Positions 34,917 to 43,441 of a DNA stretch of 64,000 nt are shown here, in pieces. The stretch is from contig DASUNM010000023.1 in NCBI GenBank assembly GCA_036277115.1, positions 868,001 to 932,000 on the forward strand. The letters are read 5' to 3'. The notes beneath the pieces were generated by a model. It ran no database searches. It had not been told where the DNA came from and saw only the letters and a program-made list of their open reading frames with translations. A program made the translations under genes and the position numbers. Within the stretch, counting starts at the first letter, position 1, and every line of letters starts with the position of its first letter. This stretch comes from Pyrinomonadaceae bacterium (GTDB lineage Bacteria > Acidobacteriota > Blastocatellia > Pyrinomonadales > Pyrinomonadaceae).

Positions 34917-36068
34917 TTACAGGCAAAAATGGGCGATAGCTGCGCGCAGAATGCCCACGCAGCGAGCTAGTTCATCCACGGGCACAAATTCGCCGGTGCG
35001 GTGCGCGACGCGAATGTTTCCCGGACCGAAGACAACAGCTTGAGCGCCGAGCGCAATCATACTGGGCGCTTCCGTGCCGAACGCAACGGTGCCCGGAGCT
35101 TTCCCTGATGCTTGCTCGAGGAACTTAACCAGGTCAGAACCGGTGGGCGTTTCGAAGCTGTCATCGGCACGATCAGCCTCGATCTCACAAGCGAACTCCA
35201 GATCGACTTTCTCTAACTCTGAAACTGCGGCACGAACCAGATTCAAGACGAAATCGGCTGGTTGACCCGGAATAGTTCGCCACTCGAGCGTGAAACGGCA
35301 CTCGCCGGGAATTACGTTCTTCGCGCTGCCGCCGTTAATGAGACCAATATTGAGAGTTGTGTAAGGCGGATCAAATCCAGTGTGCGCGTCACTCTTCACG
35401 TCTTCGGCAATCGCTTCGATCTTTTCGATCAACTTCGCGGCGCGAAAGATCGCCGACGCACCGATTTGCGGATAAGCGCTGTGAGCTTCGCGGCCATGAA
35501 CGGTCACATGCGCGAGACAGTATCCCTTTCCCGCGCGCATCGGTTGCAATGAAGTTGGCTCGCCAACGATGGCGTGCCTGGCGGTGAAAGGCTTCGCGTC
35601 AGCCAGACGCTTCGCTCCGAGACAACCAATCTCCTCATCTGCGGTGAACACCAACGCGAGCGGTTTGCGAAGCTTCGCGATGTCGATGCTCTCCACCGCG
35701 GTCAGCGCCGCGGCGATGAACGCTTTCGTGTCGCACGCGCCGCGCCCAAACAGCTTGCTCTCGCGTTCGGTCAGGGTCAGCGCTTCCTTCCAATTTTGAT
35801 CGTAAGGAACGGTATCGGTGTGACCGACGAGCGCGAGCTCCGGGGCACAGACTTCAGTCTGTGAACCGGCAATTTGAGAATCACAGAGTGAAGTCTGTGC
35901 CACCAGATTTATTTTCTCGATCCCATGTTCATCAACATGTGGAAATCTCTGAATTTTAAATCCGAGGGCCTCGCAACGCTTTTGCAGATACAAAACAATT
36001 TCCGCGTTCGAGCGCGCGGATACAGAATCAATGGCGACGAGTTCGGCTAAGGTTTGTTCGACAGTCAT
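34917..36068 (-). CDS. argE: M20 family acetylornithine-deacetylase-like hydrolase
   Basis: A 383-residue protein. The di-zinc site is visible: H83 and D85 in ALVGHTDTVPYD, the bridging aspartate in GRGACDTKAF, the catalytic pair in FTADEEIGCLG and the late histidine in VAHRTGEF. A dimerisation domain occupies about 175-285. ArgE hydrolyses N-acetylornithine in arginine synthesis; closely related M20 enzymes act on other N-acyl amino acids, so the symbol is tentative. Residues about 57-76 (AQTSLCDSQIAGSQTEVC) are extra compared with the family and are encoded by a palindromic repeat (35844-35901). Confidence 0.85.
   Translation of the reverse strand: MTVEQTLAELVAIDSVSARSNAEIVLYLQKRCEALGFKIQRFPHVDEHGIEKINLVAQTSLCDSQIAGSQTEVCAPELALVGHTDTVPYDQNWKEALTLTERESKLFGRGACDTKAFIAAALTAVESIDIAKLRKPLALVFTADEEIGCLGAKRLADAKPFTARHAIVGEPTSLQPMRAGKGYCLAHVTVHGREAHSAYPQIGASAIFRAAKLIEKIEAIAEDVKSDAHTGFDPPYTTLNIGLINGGSAKNVIPGECRFTLEWRTIPGQPADFVLNLVRAAVSELEKVDLEFACEIEADRADDSFETPTGSDLVKFLEQASGKAPGTVAFGTEAPSMIALGAQAVVFGPGNIRVAHRTGEFVPVDELARCVGILRAAIAHFCL
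35844..35901. repeat. Palindromic element inside the argE-like reading frame
   Basis: Two ~21-nt arms (35844-35864 and 35881-35901), nearly perfect inverse copies around GCACAGACTT/AAGTCTGTGC, enclose 16 nt. The element is translated in frame as part of a surface segment just before the first zinc ligand and does not break the gene. Confidence 0.78.
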
Positions 36069-36076
36069 TTTATGAA

Positions 36077-36215
36077 GAAGCGGGGCGAGCCCGCCTTCCC
36101 AACCTGAGAGATTAATTCGGCGTCGTTGTCCCTTCAGCTTGAAAGACGTTCAACCACTTTCAATCGGTCAAATAAATCCAGCTCAAGGTCAGGAAGGTGG
36201 GCTTGCCCCCGCTTC
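36077..36215. repeat. Inverted-repeat pair between the argE-like gene and hutF
   Basis: Arms of about 23 nt (36077-36099, 36192-36215) read roughly GAAGCGGGGCRAGCCC in opposite directions, enclosing about 90 bp. The right arm encodes the last residues of the HutF-like protein (DEAGASPPS), so the element has supplied that gene's end. Confidence 0.65.
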
Positions 36216-37676
36216 ATCCCACAGTCGCTTCTGCAACTCACCAAAGCGCTCAACAACTTCTTCCTGAATCAAGTGCTGTCCGTCGGAAACGATCGGCTTT
36301 CCCCCGACGACGACTTCGCGCACCGCGGCACGCGACGCGGAAAACACAATCGACGAGAGCAGATCGTTCGGTGAAGCTCCCGCTATTGAAGGATCATTGA
36401 GATCGACTGTGAAAAAGTCGGCGGGTTTTCCAACGTCCACTGTGCCGCTCGGAGAACTGATGCTGCGTACGCCGTTAACTGTCGCACAGTCGAAGAGATA
36501 CGCCGCGAGTTGTGATGGCGCATCCGCGGACAAAGGCGTCCGCGCTCCCAGTACGACCCGCTCCATCTTCTGCAGACGCAGGTGATACTCCAACTCGCGC
36601 GCCTCTTCAAACGGATCGATTTGCACGTGGCTGTCAGTTCCCAGACAGATCGGCACGCCATGTTTGAGATATTCATCCGCCGGCACAACGCCGTCGCCAA
36701 GGTTGCGCTCCGTCGTCGGACACGCGCACACCATCGCCCCCGTCCTGGCGAATGCCGGCATCGCTTTCGGCGTTACGTGAATCGCGTGAACGGCGGTGAA
36801 GCGGTCGCTCAATAATCCTTCCGTTTCTAACAGAGCGATCGGCGTCCGGCCGTATTCTTCGACGCACGCTGAAACCTCAGCCGGCTGTTCGGCGACGTGC
36901 ATATGCACGCTCAGGCTAAGTTTGTTCGCGTGAGCGATCACTTCGCGCAGGTATTCCAGCGGGACAGCGCGTACGCTGTGGGGCGCAACACCAGTCCAGG
37001 CGGTCGGTGCGCGTGCCTCTGGCGTGCCTGGGTTGTTCGACGAATTAGCACTCCGGAGCAGTGCGGACCCTAAATCATCGACATGTCGAAGGTAACTCAC
37101 CGCGTCGGGCTCGATGAATCGCGCCTGCTGCGGATTGGGATCACTGCGAAAGCCTGATCGAACGTAAGCGACTCGCAAAAGCGCGATGCGCAGTCCGACG
37201 TCGCCAGCCGCGCGGACAACTTCTTTCGCCAGCAGATTCGGATCGTCGTAAGGCTTTCCGTCCGGCGCGTGATGCAGGTAGTGAAACTCGCCCACGGCGG
37301 TGATCCCGCTCAAAGCCATTTCCAGGAACGCCATCCGCGATGCGTCGTAAACGTCTTCCGGCGTGAGCCTCGTCGCCGCCGAGTACATCATTTCGCGCCA
37401 AGTCCAGAAGCTGTCGCGATCCCCAGTGCGATATTCGGTGCGCCCGCGCAGCACCCGCTGAAACGCATGCGAATGCGCATTCACCATTCCTGGGAGCATC
37501 GCGCGATTCGTCAGCCGAACTCGTTTTTCATCTCGGAGTTCTGCGACGCGCGGCAGACTTACGATCGTCCCGGAAGCATCGCAAACCAGCGCTCGCCCGC
37601 TCTCAAACCGGCCGCCCGTGTAGATGAAATCCGGCAGCCACGCGATCGACGCATTGAACTTTTCGGCGTTCGCCAT
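36189..37676 (-). CDS. hutF: Formimidoylglutamate deiminase-like amidohydrolase
   Basis: A 495-residue protein from the ATG at 37676 (GTG 37682 also possible). Amidohydrolase metal ligands are seen: H68-x-H70 in GMVNAHSHAFQRVLRGRT, a histidine in SVHMHVAEQPAEV, another in AVHAIHVT, and the aspartate in CLGTDSHVQIDPFEEAREL. FWTWREMMYSAATRLTPEDV is characteristic of HutF, which converts N-formimidoyl-glutamate to N-formylglutamate and ammonia in histidine breakdown. No other hut gene is present. Segments near 36526-36549 and 37004-37029 look like palindromic-repeat insertions within the frame, and the C-terminus ends in another repeat. Confidence 0.87.
   Translation of the reverse strand: MANAEKFNASIAWLPDFIYTGGRFESGRALVCDASGTIVSLPRVAELRDEKRVRLTNRAMLPGMVNAHSHAFQRVLRGRTEYRTGDRDSFWTWREMMYSAATRLTPEDVYDASRMAFLEMALSGITAVGEFHYLHHAPDGKPYDDPNLLAKEVVRAAGDVGLRIALLRVAYVRSGFRSDPNPQQARFIEPDAVSYLRHVDDLGSALLRSANSSNNPGTPEARAPTAWTGVAPHSVRAVPLEYLREVIAHANKLSLSVHMHVAEQPAEVSACVEEYGRTPIALLETEGLLSDRFTAVHAIHVTPKAMPAFARTGAMVCACPTTERNLGDGVVPADEYLKHGVPICLGTDSHVQIDPFEEARELEYHLRLQKMERVVLGARTPLSADAPSQLAAYLFDCATVNGVRSISSPSGTVDVGKPADFFTVDLNDPSIAGASPNDLLSSIVFSASRAAVREVVVGGKPIVSDGQHLIQEEVVERFGELQKRLWDEAGASPPS
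36526..36549. repeat. REP-like palindrome inside hutF
   Basis: On the minus strand GGGAGCGCGGAC...GTCCGC has a 6-bp stem. It shares the GGGAGCGCGG start with the intergenic element at 58500 and encodes GARTPLSADA, which is not typical of the family. Confidence 0.55.
37004..37029. repeat. Decayed REP-like element inside hutF
   Basis: GCGTGCCTCTGGCGTGCC resembles one arm of the three-arm palindrome at 61294-61338 but with two mismatches in its stem. It is translated as GTPEARAPT in a loop of HutF. Confidence 0.4.
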
Positions 37677-37687
37677 AATCACTTGGC

Positions 37688-38026
37688 TTAATCGGAGAAC
37701 TTTGGCGGAGGGGGTGGAGCTGGAAAAACGTTATGCCTGGGTTTGGCCCTCAGGATCCGAATCACCACAGTCACACTGAGTATTGCGGTTCCCAGAGCTA
37801 ACAAATAGATCAACGCCTGCGTGCCTGTCGAAGGTTCTTCATCCCAACCCCACAACACGCTTCCCATCCCAATCAGAATTCCCGCCGCCGCGAAAACACC
37901 CACCTCAGCTCCTATCCATGCACCGATCGCTAAAACGCTCCAGCCCACGGCGCTGCGATTTCTTTCGCGCGCAAGTTGGGTCATCTTTTTGGGCAGCCAA
38001 TAGAAAAGAAAAAAGAGTTCGAGCAT
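37688..38026 (-). CDS. Small membrane protein of unknown function
   Basis: A 112-residue protein whose ATG directly follows the TAG stop of the upstream small basic protein, so the two are coupled. N-terminal aromatic segment MLELFFLFYWLPKKMTQLAR, then two hydrophobic segments (about 32-58, and 70-92 with LIYLLALGTAILSVTVVIRI). The C-terminal tail is proline-rich. No family recognised. Confidence 0.65.
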   Translation of the reverse strand: MLELFFLFYWLPKKMTQLARERNRSAVGWSVLAIGAWIGAEVGVFAAAGILIGMGSVLWGWDEEPSTGTQALIYLLALGTAILSVTVVIRILRAKPRHNVFPAPPPPPKFSD

Positions 38027-38215
38027 CTACTTAGTGCTGGAATTACGTTTCGCGTTTGGTTTTCGCTTTCGCGCCCGAGCGCCCCCGAACGGCAGGCCCA
38101 CAGTGCGCCCCATCGCCACGCCACCGCGGCCTGAAGGCGCGCGGTCTTCTGTTTCCGACGACGCCTCAGGACGGTTTCGTGGCGATTTCTTCGGTCGCTT
38201 GTTCTTTGTCGCCAT
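38027..38215 (-). CDS. Small basic protein
   Basis: A 62-residue protein starting at the ATG at 38215, with GAAGGAAA upstream. It is very rich in Lys/Arg (ATKNKRPKKSPRNRPE at the start, ARARKRKPNAKRNSSTK at the end) with a glycine-rich middle (GRGGVAMGRTVGLPFGGARA). It is reminiscent of nucleic-acid-binding tails but matches no family I recognise. The stop abuts the next ATG. Confidence 0.55.
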   Translation of the reverse strand: MATKNKRPKKSPRNRPEASSETEDRAPSGRGGVAMGRTVGLPFGGARARKRKPNAKRNSSTK

Positions 38216-38307
38216 CTGAATTTCCTTCTTGTCGGCGAAGCATATCACACCGAGAATTCTTCACGTTGCGTGAGCCACAGCGGTTGACTACTATCACTTC
38301 ACAGACC

Positions 38308-38862
38308 ATGGATGGTTTATCCGCATCACTCGCCGTGCTGACGGCAATGATTACGCCGGCCGTTTTAATTTCTGCGAGCGGCACGATGATTCTCTCCTCT
38401 TCCGTGCGTCTGGGGCGTGTCGTGGACCGCGTTCGATCGCTCTCAGATCGATTGCTGGAGATTTCGCGGGAAGGCTATGAAGAAGAGTTCCTCGAAGAGC
38501 GCCGGGCGATGCTTTACGATCAACTCGACAAACTGACCAGCCGATCGCGTCTGCTGCAGCGTGCGCTTACCAGCTTTTATCTCGCTGTCGGTATTTTCGT
38601 GGCGACCAGTTTCGCCATCGGCGTTGTCTCGTTCAGTTCGACGAGAAGGTTTGGATGGATTCCAGTTGCGTTTGGTCTGGTCGGCGCTTTCTTTCTTTTC
38701 TATGGCAGCATGCTGCTTGTCTTTGAAGCCCGGCTCGCGTTAAGCACCACCCACTCGGAGATGGATTTTATCTGGCGCGTTACCAGACGCGTCGTGCCGC
38801 GGGAACTGGTCGAGCAACACAAGACACATTACGTGCATTTCAGGAAAAAGAAATCACCGTGA
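38308..38862 (+). CDS. DUF2721 family membrane protein
   Basis: A 184-residue protein from the ATG at 38308. It opens with SASLAVLTAMITPAVLISAS (first membrane helix), has a charged cytoplasmic helix with RLGRVVDRVRSL, then two C-terminal helices (FYLAVGIFVATSFAIGVVSF and VAFGLVGAFFLFYGSMLLVF). This matches DUF2721 in length and layout. No Shine-Dalgarno sequence is evident. Its stop overlaps the GTG of the next gene by 4 bp. Function unknown. Confidence 0.85.
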   Translation: MDGLSASLAVLTAMITPAVLISASGTMILSSSVRLGRVVDRVRSLSDRLLEISREGYEEEFLEERRAMLYDQLDKLTSRSRLLQRALTSFYLAVGIFVATSFAIGVVSFSSTRRFGWIPVAFGLVGAFFLFYGSMLLVFEARLALSTTHSEMDFIWRVTRRVVPRELVEQHKTHYVHFRKKKSP

Positions 38863-39944
38863 AACCCGGGGCCGATGTAATGATCGAACATCAACTTCCA
38901 AACGAGCCGTCATATCTTAATCTGCTGCGGGCCGGCGAACTGGCGCGCCGTGTGGAAACGCTCGAAGCCTTGCTCGAATGTTGCACTGTCTGTCCGCTGG
39001 ATTGCGGCAACAACAGAATGCAGGGTCAGTTGGCTCGATGTTACTCCGGCCGTCTGCCAATAGTTTCTTCCTACACTCCGCACTTTGGCGAAGAGCCGCC
39101 ACTGACAGGGACACGCGGCGCCGGAAATGTCTTTTTCGGCAACTGCAACCTGCGCTGTGTCTACTGCCAGAATTATCAGATCTCGCAAACGCACAAAGAA
39201 CAAATCAAGAATGAAGTGACGCACGAACGTCTCGCTGAGATGATGCTCGACCTGCAAGCGCGCGGTTGTCACAACATCAACTTCGTTTCGCCGACACATT
39301 TCGCACCGCAGATGGCCCGCGCGATTTTGCTCGCGGCGGAAAAAGGTTTGACCCTGCCCATCGTTTACAACACCAACGCGTACGATTCGGTTGAGGTGCT
39401 GCGCCTGCTCGAAGGCATCGTCGATGTTTATCTGCCGGACTTGAAATACGCTGAAGACGAAGCGGGATTCCTGTTTTCAAAGGTGCGCAGCTATGCGCCG
39501 GTTTCGCGCGCCGCTCTCAAGGAAATGTTTCGCCAAACGGGTGCTGAACTGTTTTTCGACGAAGGTGGTTTGTTGAAACGAGGTCTGGTCATTCGCTTAC
39601 TCGTTTTGCCCAATGATATTGGCGGATTGCGCGAGTCACTTCAGTGGATTCGCGATGAACTCGGTCCGCGCGTCGCGGTTTCTTTGATGGCCCAGTACTA
39701 CCCGACCAATGTCGCGGGCACCAACCCGCGCTACACCCTGCTGTCGCGCCGGATTAGCGAGTCTGAGTGGCTGCGCGCCGTGGCGGCGCTCGATGAATTC
39801 GGAATGGAAAACGGCTGGATGCAGGAGTACGACGGCTCGGCGTTTTACTACCGGCCTGATTTTTCAGACCGGGAAACACCCTTCCACGACGTCCGCGACT
39901 TCGCGACTACTGCGTCGGAATCTGCGGACGCGTCGGCACACTGA
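38859..39944 (+). CDS. Radical SAM protein, PflX/PflA-like
   Basis: A 361-residue protein from a GTG at 38859 that overlaps the preceding stop (ATG 38880 is an alternative). Early cysteines (ECCTVCPLDCGNNRM) are followed by FFGNCNLRCVYCQNYQISQT, in which CxxxCxxC binds the catalytic 4Fe-4S cluster. This is the COG1313/PflX type, related to pyruvate-formate-lyase activating enzyme, with a partial TIM barrel over about 95-300. No glycyl-radical enzyme lies nearby, so the target is unknown. Its last 38 bp overlap the 3' end of the convergent PpiD-like gene. Confidence 0.88.
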   Translation: MKPGADVMIEHQLPNEPSYLNLLRAGELARRVETLEALLECCTVCPLDCGNNRMQGQLARCYSGRLPIVSSYTPHFGEEPPLTGTRGAGNVFFGNCNLRCVYCQNYQISQTHKEQIKNEVTHERLAEMMLDLQARGCHNINFVSPTHFAPQMARAILLAAEKGLTLPIVYNTNAYDSVEVLRLLEGIVDVYLPDLKYAEDEAGFLFSKVRSYAPVSRAALKEMFRQTGAELFFDEGGLLKRGLVIRLLVLPNDIGGLRESLQWIRDELGPRVAVSLMAQYYPTNVAGTNPRYTLLSRRISESEWLRAVAALDEFGMENGWMQEYDGSAFYYRPDFSDRETPFHDVRDFATTASESADASAH

Positions 39945-41934
39945 TGTCGGGTTGTGCCTCCTGATACTGCGCGAGCACTTCGTTGTAAACCTTGATGTCG
40001 CCGTCCTGCTTCATCTGCTGCAGCACCTTGGCCAGATAGTCTTCGAAAACTTGATCCTTGCGTTCACTGTGCGCAGTTTCCATCAGGGTGTCGCGCTGCT
40101 TGGTAAACTCCGCCATGTCGGCTTCCGTGCGCTTGGTAACGCCGATCACGAGATAGTTCTCGTTGAGAAACACCGGGGCTGACAACACTTCGCCCGCCTT
40201 GGCTTTGTCCAGCGGCTGGTCGAGGATGGTGCTCGACCCGAGGTCGGCCAGAGCGGTGCCGATCTTGTAATTAGCTTCGGCCTTCGCTTCCAGCCCGTAC
40301 TTTTGCGCCGCCGCTTTCAGATCCGCGGGTGTCTTCGCGCCGGCAATGATGTCTTTGGCAGTTTGCTCGAGTTGCGACTTCGCCTTTTCCTGTTTCACCG
40401 CCGTGACGACTTTGTCTTTCACTTCGTCGAACGCCGGGATGCGGGGGTCGCGTATCTCGACCAGCATCGGTACCGCAAACCCATCCTTCACCGGCGTGCG
40501 CTCGCCCACATCGTTCGGATTGTTCAGCGGCGCGATGCCGTCTTCGAACTGTTGCGAGCTGCCGATGTTCGGCACGTTATCACCCGGTTTTACAAACGGT
40601 GTTTCGCGCACCATATCGGCCGGACTCATGTTTGCTTCGGCCGCGAGTTCCTGCGCCACCTTCTGCGGATCTTTGGTTGCTTTCAAACGATCCTGGGCCT
40701 TCTGGGCGATGCCTTGCGCGATCTTGTATCCGCGGTTATTGCGCGCCGAAATCAGCAATTCGGGCTTGGCCATCTCGAAAGTTTTCGGGACCGATTCACC
40801 GCGCCGCAGAATGTAATAAGCGTTCTTGAATTTGATGGGGTCCGTCACTTGCCCGGGCTCCATGTCGAGCGTCTTCTGGAAGGGATCGTCCGGGTTGGTA
40901 ATGCTCTTCTTTACGAGTCCCGCGACGCGTCCGCCGTTCTTCGCGGTCGCGGCATCTTCTGAATTCCCTTTGGCGAGCTCGGCAAAGGCTTCTTCGGTCG
41001 CAGTGGCCGACTGGCCGCGAGCCTTCGCCACCAGCTCGTTGGCCTTCTTCAGCACCTCAGCATCCAGATCTTCGCGCACGACGCGCAAAACGATCTGCTG
41101 CGCTTTAACTCCGGCGATCTTGAATTCCGGTTTAACGTTTTGGAATTCCTCCTGCAGCTCGTTGTCACTCACCTGAACTTTTGCGCCGGCTTTGTTTTGA
41201 TCGAGAAACACATAGCGAATCTTTTTCTGCGGTACGTCGATGCGATATTCGGTCTTGTGCTTTTCGTAATAGTCCTTCAATTCCTGATCGGCCGGCTGCA
41301 TCTTCTCCGCCAGCTTCGCGGTTGAGACGGCGACATAAGTTAGATCCAGAGATGAATTCTTTCGTTTGTACTCTTCGCGCACTTCGTCTTCTGAAACTGT
41401 GACGCCGGTGGTGACGAGCGCTTCCAGTTTCTCGCGCGCGATGTCGCGGGCGATTCCGCGTTCGAAAGCAGCCACATCGCCGACGCGCTCCTGATATTTC
41501 GCCATGTCAAAGTTTCCGGAAGCGTCCACCAGCAGAAACTTGCCCGCCGGATCACGGAACAAGTTTGCGATGCGTTCTTTGACCTCCCATTCAGAGGCGC
41601 CGAGTCCGAGTCGCTCAGCTTCCTGCGAAGTGACGCGGCTCGCGATCAAGCTGTCGAGAATCTTTTCATCACTGTAACCCATGCGCGCCAGGCTTATCTG
41701 GCTGCCGAAACGTGAGAACTGCTGCTGCAGGTTCTGTTTCTGTAACGTGAAATCGGCGACGGTGATTTCCTCGCCGCCAACCACCGCCAGGACTTCGGTG
41801 CTCTTCGTCGGATCGATACGAGCCGCGCCGCCGCCGGGCCGGAAAAACAGAACAAGGCTGATCGCCATCACCGCCACAAAAGCGAGAATCAGGATGTTGC
41901 GCGTGCGCTCGAGCCGGCTGAGTTGTTTAAGCAT
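39907..41934 (-). CDS. ppiD: PpiD/SurA-like membrane-anchored peptidyl-prolyl isomerase
   Basis: A 675-residue protein. One N-terminal membrane helix (about 12-30, RNILILAFVAVMAISLVLFF), then a SurA-N-like helical chaperone segment (EEITVADFTLQKQNLQQQFS) and a parvulin-like domain around 265-380. C-terminal helical regions continue to PTRPQIPTQ. PpiD is an inner-membrane, periplasm-facing chaperone for newly exported outer-membrane proteins, which fits a genome with many giant barrels. The parvulin region lacks an obvious full set of catalytic residues, as in PpiD. The gene converges with and overlaps the radical-SAM gene by 38 bp. Confidence 0.87.
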   Translation of the reverse strand: MLKQLSRLERTRNILILAFVAVMAISLVLFFRPGGGAARIDPTKSTEVLAVVGGEEITVADFTLQKQNLQQQFSRFGSQISLARMGYSDEKILDSLIASRVTSQEAERLGLGASEWEVKERIANLFRDPAGKFLLVDASGNFDMAKYQERVGDVAAFERGIARDIAREKLEALVTTGVTVSEDEVREEYKRKNSSLDLTYVAVSTAKLAEKMQPADQELKDYYEKHKTEYRIDVPQKKIRYVFLDQNKAGAKVQVSDNELQEEFQNVKPEFKIAGVKAQQIVLRVVREDLDAEVLKKANELVAKARGQSATATEEAFAELAKGNSEDAATAKNGGRVAGLVKKSITNPDDPFQKTLDMEPGQVTDPIKFKNAYYILRRGESVPKTFEMAKPELLISARNNRGYKIAQGIAQKAQDRLKATKDPQKVAQELAAEANMSPADMVRETPFVKPGDNVPNIGSSQQFEDGIAPLNNPNDVGERTPVKDGFAVPMLVEIRDPRIPAFDEVKDKVVTAVKQEKAKSQLEQTAKDIIAGAKTPADLKAAAQKYGLEAKAEANYKIGTALADLGSSTILDQPLDKAKAGEVLSAPVFLNENYLVIGVTKRTEADMAEFTKQRDTLMETAHSERKDQVFEDYLAKVLQQMKQDGDIKVYNEVLAQYQEAQPDISVPTRPQIPTQ

Positions 41935-42059
41935 AGATAAGACTTCTCCGTATTGATGAAACGTCGAATTCTAAAGGACAGACAATCGGGCTGCAACTTG
42001 CGAGCACCCGATTCCGATTTTGCGTGCGCGGACAAGCGAATGATATTTTATCCGCATCG

Positions 42060-43139
42060 ATGCAAATTGCTGTTTCTACCCTGGCATGGATTGGATTCTG
42101 CGTTTTTGTCCTTTTGATGCTGGCAATCGACCTCGGCGTCTTTAATCGCAAGCCTCACGAAGTCAGTTACAAAGATGCGACGATTTGGAGCGCCGTCTGG
42201 GTGACGCTCGCGCTCGTCTTCGCGGCTCTGTTGTTTGGGCCGTTGGGCTGGGAGCTGTTCGGAGAGGCGAGAAATCAGAAGGCGCTCGAATTTCTGACGG
42301 GTTATCTGATCGAGCTCTCGCTTTCGGTCGATAACCTGTTCGTCTTTGTTCTGATCTTTTCGTACTTCAAAGTCCCTGCGAAGTATCAGCACCGCGTGCT
42401 GTTCTGGGGCGTGATGGGCGCGCTGGTGATGCGCGTCATCATGATCCTGGTCGGCAGTGAATTAATCGAGCGCTTTCATTGGGTAATCTACATTTTCGGC
42501 GCTTTCCTGGTGTACACGGGCGTGAAAATGTTTCGCTCGGAAGAAACGGACATCGAACCGGAAAATCGCGCGGTGGTGAAGTTAGTCACCCGTTTTGTCC
42601 CCATCGTACGGCACTATGAGCGACGAAAGTTTTTCACCGTCGTCAACGGCAAGCGCGTGGGAACGTTGCTCCTGCTGGTGTTGATTGTCGTTGAATTTAC
42701 TGACCTAGTTTTCGCGCTCGATTCGATTCCGGCAATCTTTGGCGTGACCACCGATCGGTTCATCGTTTACACCTCAAACGTGTTCGCGATTCTCGGGTTG
42801 CGCACATTCTATTTCCTCCTGAAAGGCGTCATCGACAGGTTTCATTATTTGAAGTACGGCCTGGCGACCGTGCTCAGTTTTATCGGCGTCAAAATGCTTC
42901 TGCCCCTGGGCGCGCAGATTGCGGCAAAGGGACTGGCGGCGATGGGATTTCAAGAATTGGCTCATCGGGTCGGCGAATTCCACGGCATCGGTACCGGGTG
43001 GGCTCTGGGCGTTGTCGCGCTGGTTCTGGGGTCATCGTTGGTGGCCTCGATAGTCTGGCCGCGGCCCGAGCCTCTGCCGAAACTGACTGACAGCGGATTT
43101 GAAAAACTGGGATTTAACGAAGACGAGGACTCAATATAG
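42060..43139 (+). CDS. TerC family integral membrane protein
   Basis: A 359-residue protein from the ATG at 42060. About eight membrane helices are visible, with the TerC signatures LSLSVDNLFVFVLIFSYFKV and IVVEFTDLVFALDSIPAIFG carrying the conserved aspartates, plus GVTTDRFIVYTSNVFAILGL. TerC/Alx proteins are linked to metal ion (Mn2+ or tellurite) handling, often during export of metalloenzymes. The N-terminal MQIAVSTLAWIGFCVFVLLM is the first helix. No Shine-Dalgarno sequence is evident. Confidence 0.92.
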   Translation: MQIAVSTLAWIGFCVFVLLMLAIDLGVFNRKPHEVSYKDATIWSAVWVTLALVFAALLFGPLGWELFGEARNQKALEFLTGYLIELSLSVDNLFVFVLIFSYFKVPAKYQHRVLFWGVMGALVMRVIMILVGSELIERFHWVIYIFGAFLVYTGVKMFRSEETDIEPENRAVVKLVTRFVPIVRHYERRKFFTVVNGKRVGTLLLLVLIVVEFTDLVFALDSIPAIFGVTTDRFIVYTSNVFAILGLRTFYFLLKGVIDRFHYLKYGLATVLSFIGVKMLLPLGAQIAAKGLAAMGFQELAHRVGEFHGIGTGWALGVVALVLGSSLVASIVWPRPEPLPKLTDSGFEKLGFNEDEDSI

Positions 43140-43176
43140 CCGGCGGCTCTGTATTTGTGGTGGATATTGGGACAGT

Positions 43177-43215
43177 AAAAACGACATCGCCCCGAGGGCG
43201 TTTCCCACGGGGCGA
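43177..43215 (-). terminator. Rho-independent terminator, minus strand
   Basis: An 8-bp stem (TCGCCCCG/CGGGGCGA, 43187-43194 with 43208-43215), extended by an inner GGG/CCC, is followed on the minus strand by TGTCGTTTTT. It would end transcripts coming from the permease and the predicted RNA. On the plus strand no T-tract follows. Confidence 0.78.
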
Positions 43216-43273
43216 CGGAGCGCGCGCCGGAAAGCTCCGGCAGCATTTTTCGGAAACGGTGCTTAAGTCACCT

Positions 43274-43438
43274 AAGCTGTAGGAAGTCTCGGTGTTTGAC
43301 TTCGCGCCCGCTCAGCCCCAAGTGTTGTAGGAACCAACGAGAACAGCCTTCCTTTCGTCTTGGTAAGTTCCCTGAGTCTAGTCCTCGCACTCTTTTCGGT
43401 CAAGTAGCAGTTTGACCGCACCCGCGGCATACAGCCTT
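43274..43438 (-). ncRNA. Predicted structured RNA with 6S-like layout
   Basis: The 302-bp gap after the permease can fold as a closed unit. A closing stem (43274-43281 with 43430-43438, one bulge) surrounds three hairpins: a perfect 6-bp stem 43283-43288/43298-43303, a long interrupted stem 43311-43340/43355-43376 (ctcag, ggaa, ccaa, cga segments) and a perfect 7-bp stem 43397-43403/43412-43418. Size and layout (closing stem, side hairpins, apical arm) resemble 6S RNA, but no sequence signature was verified. The terminator at 43177-43215 suggests the minus strand. No credible protein is encoded. Confidence 0.4.
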
Positions 43439-43441
43439 TCA

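Noticed and set aside
23723..39944. A RiPP-type gene cluster, suggested by two radical-SAM proteins
   Set aside because: The DUF512 and PflX-like genes are 14 kb apart, and no precursor peptide, RRE domain or exporter lies beside either.
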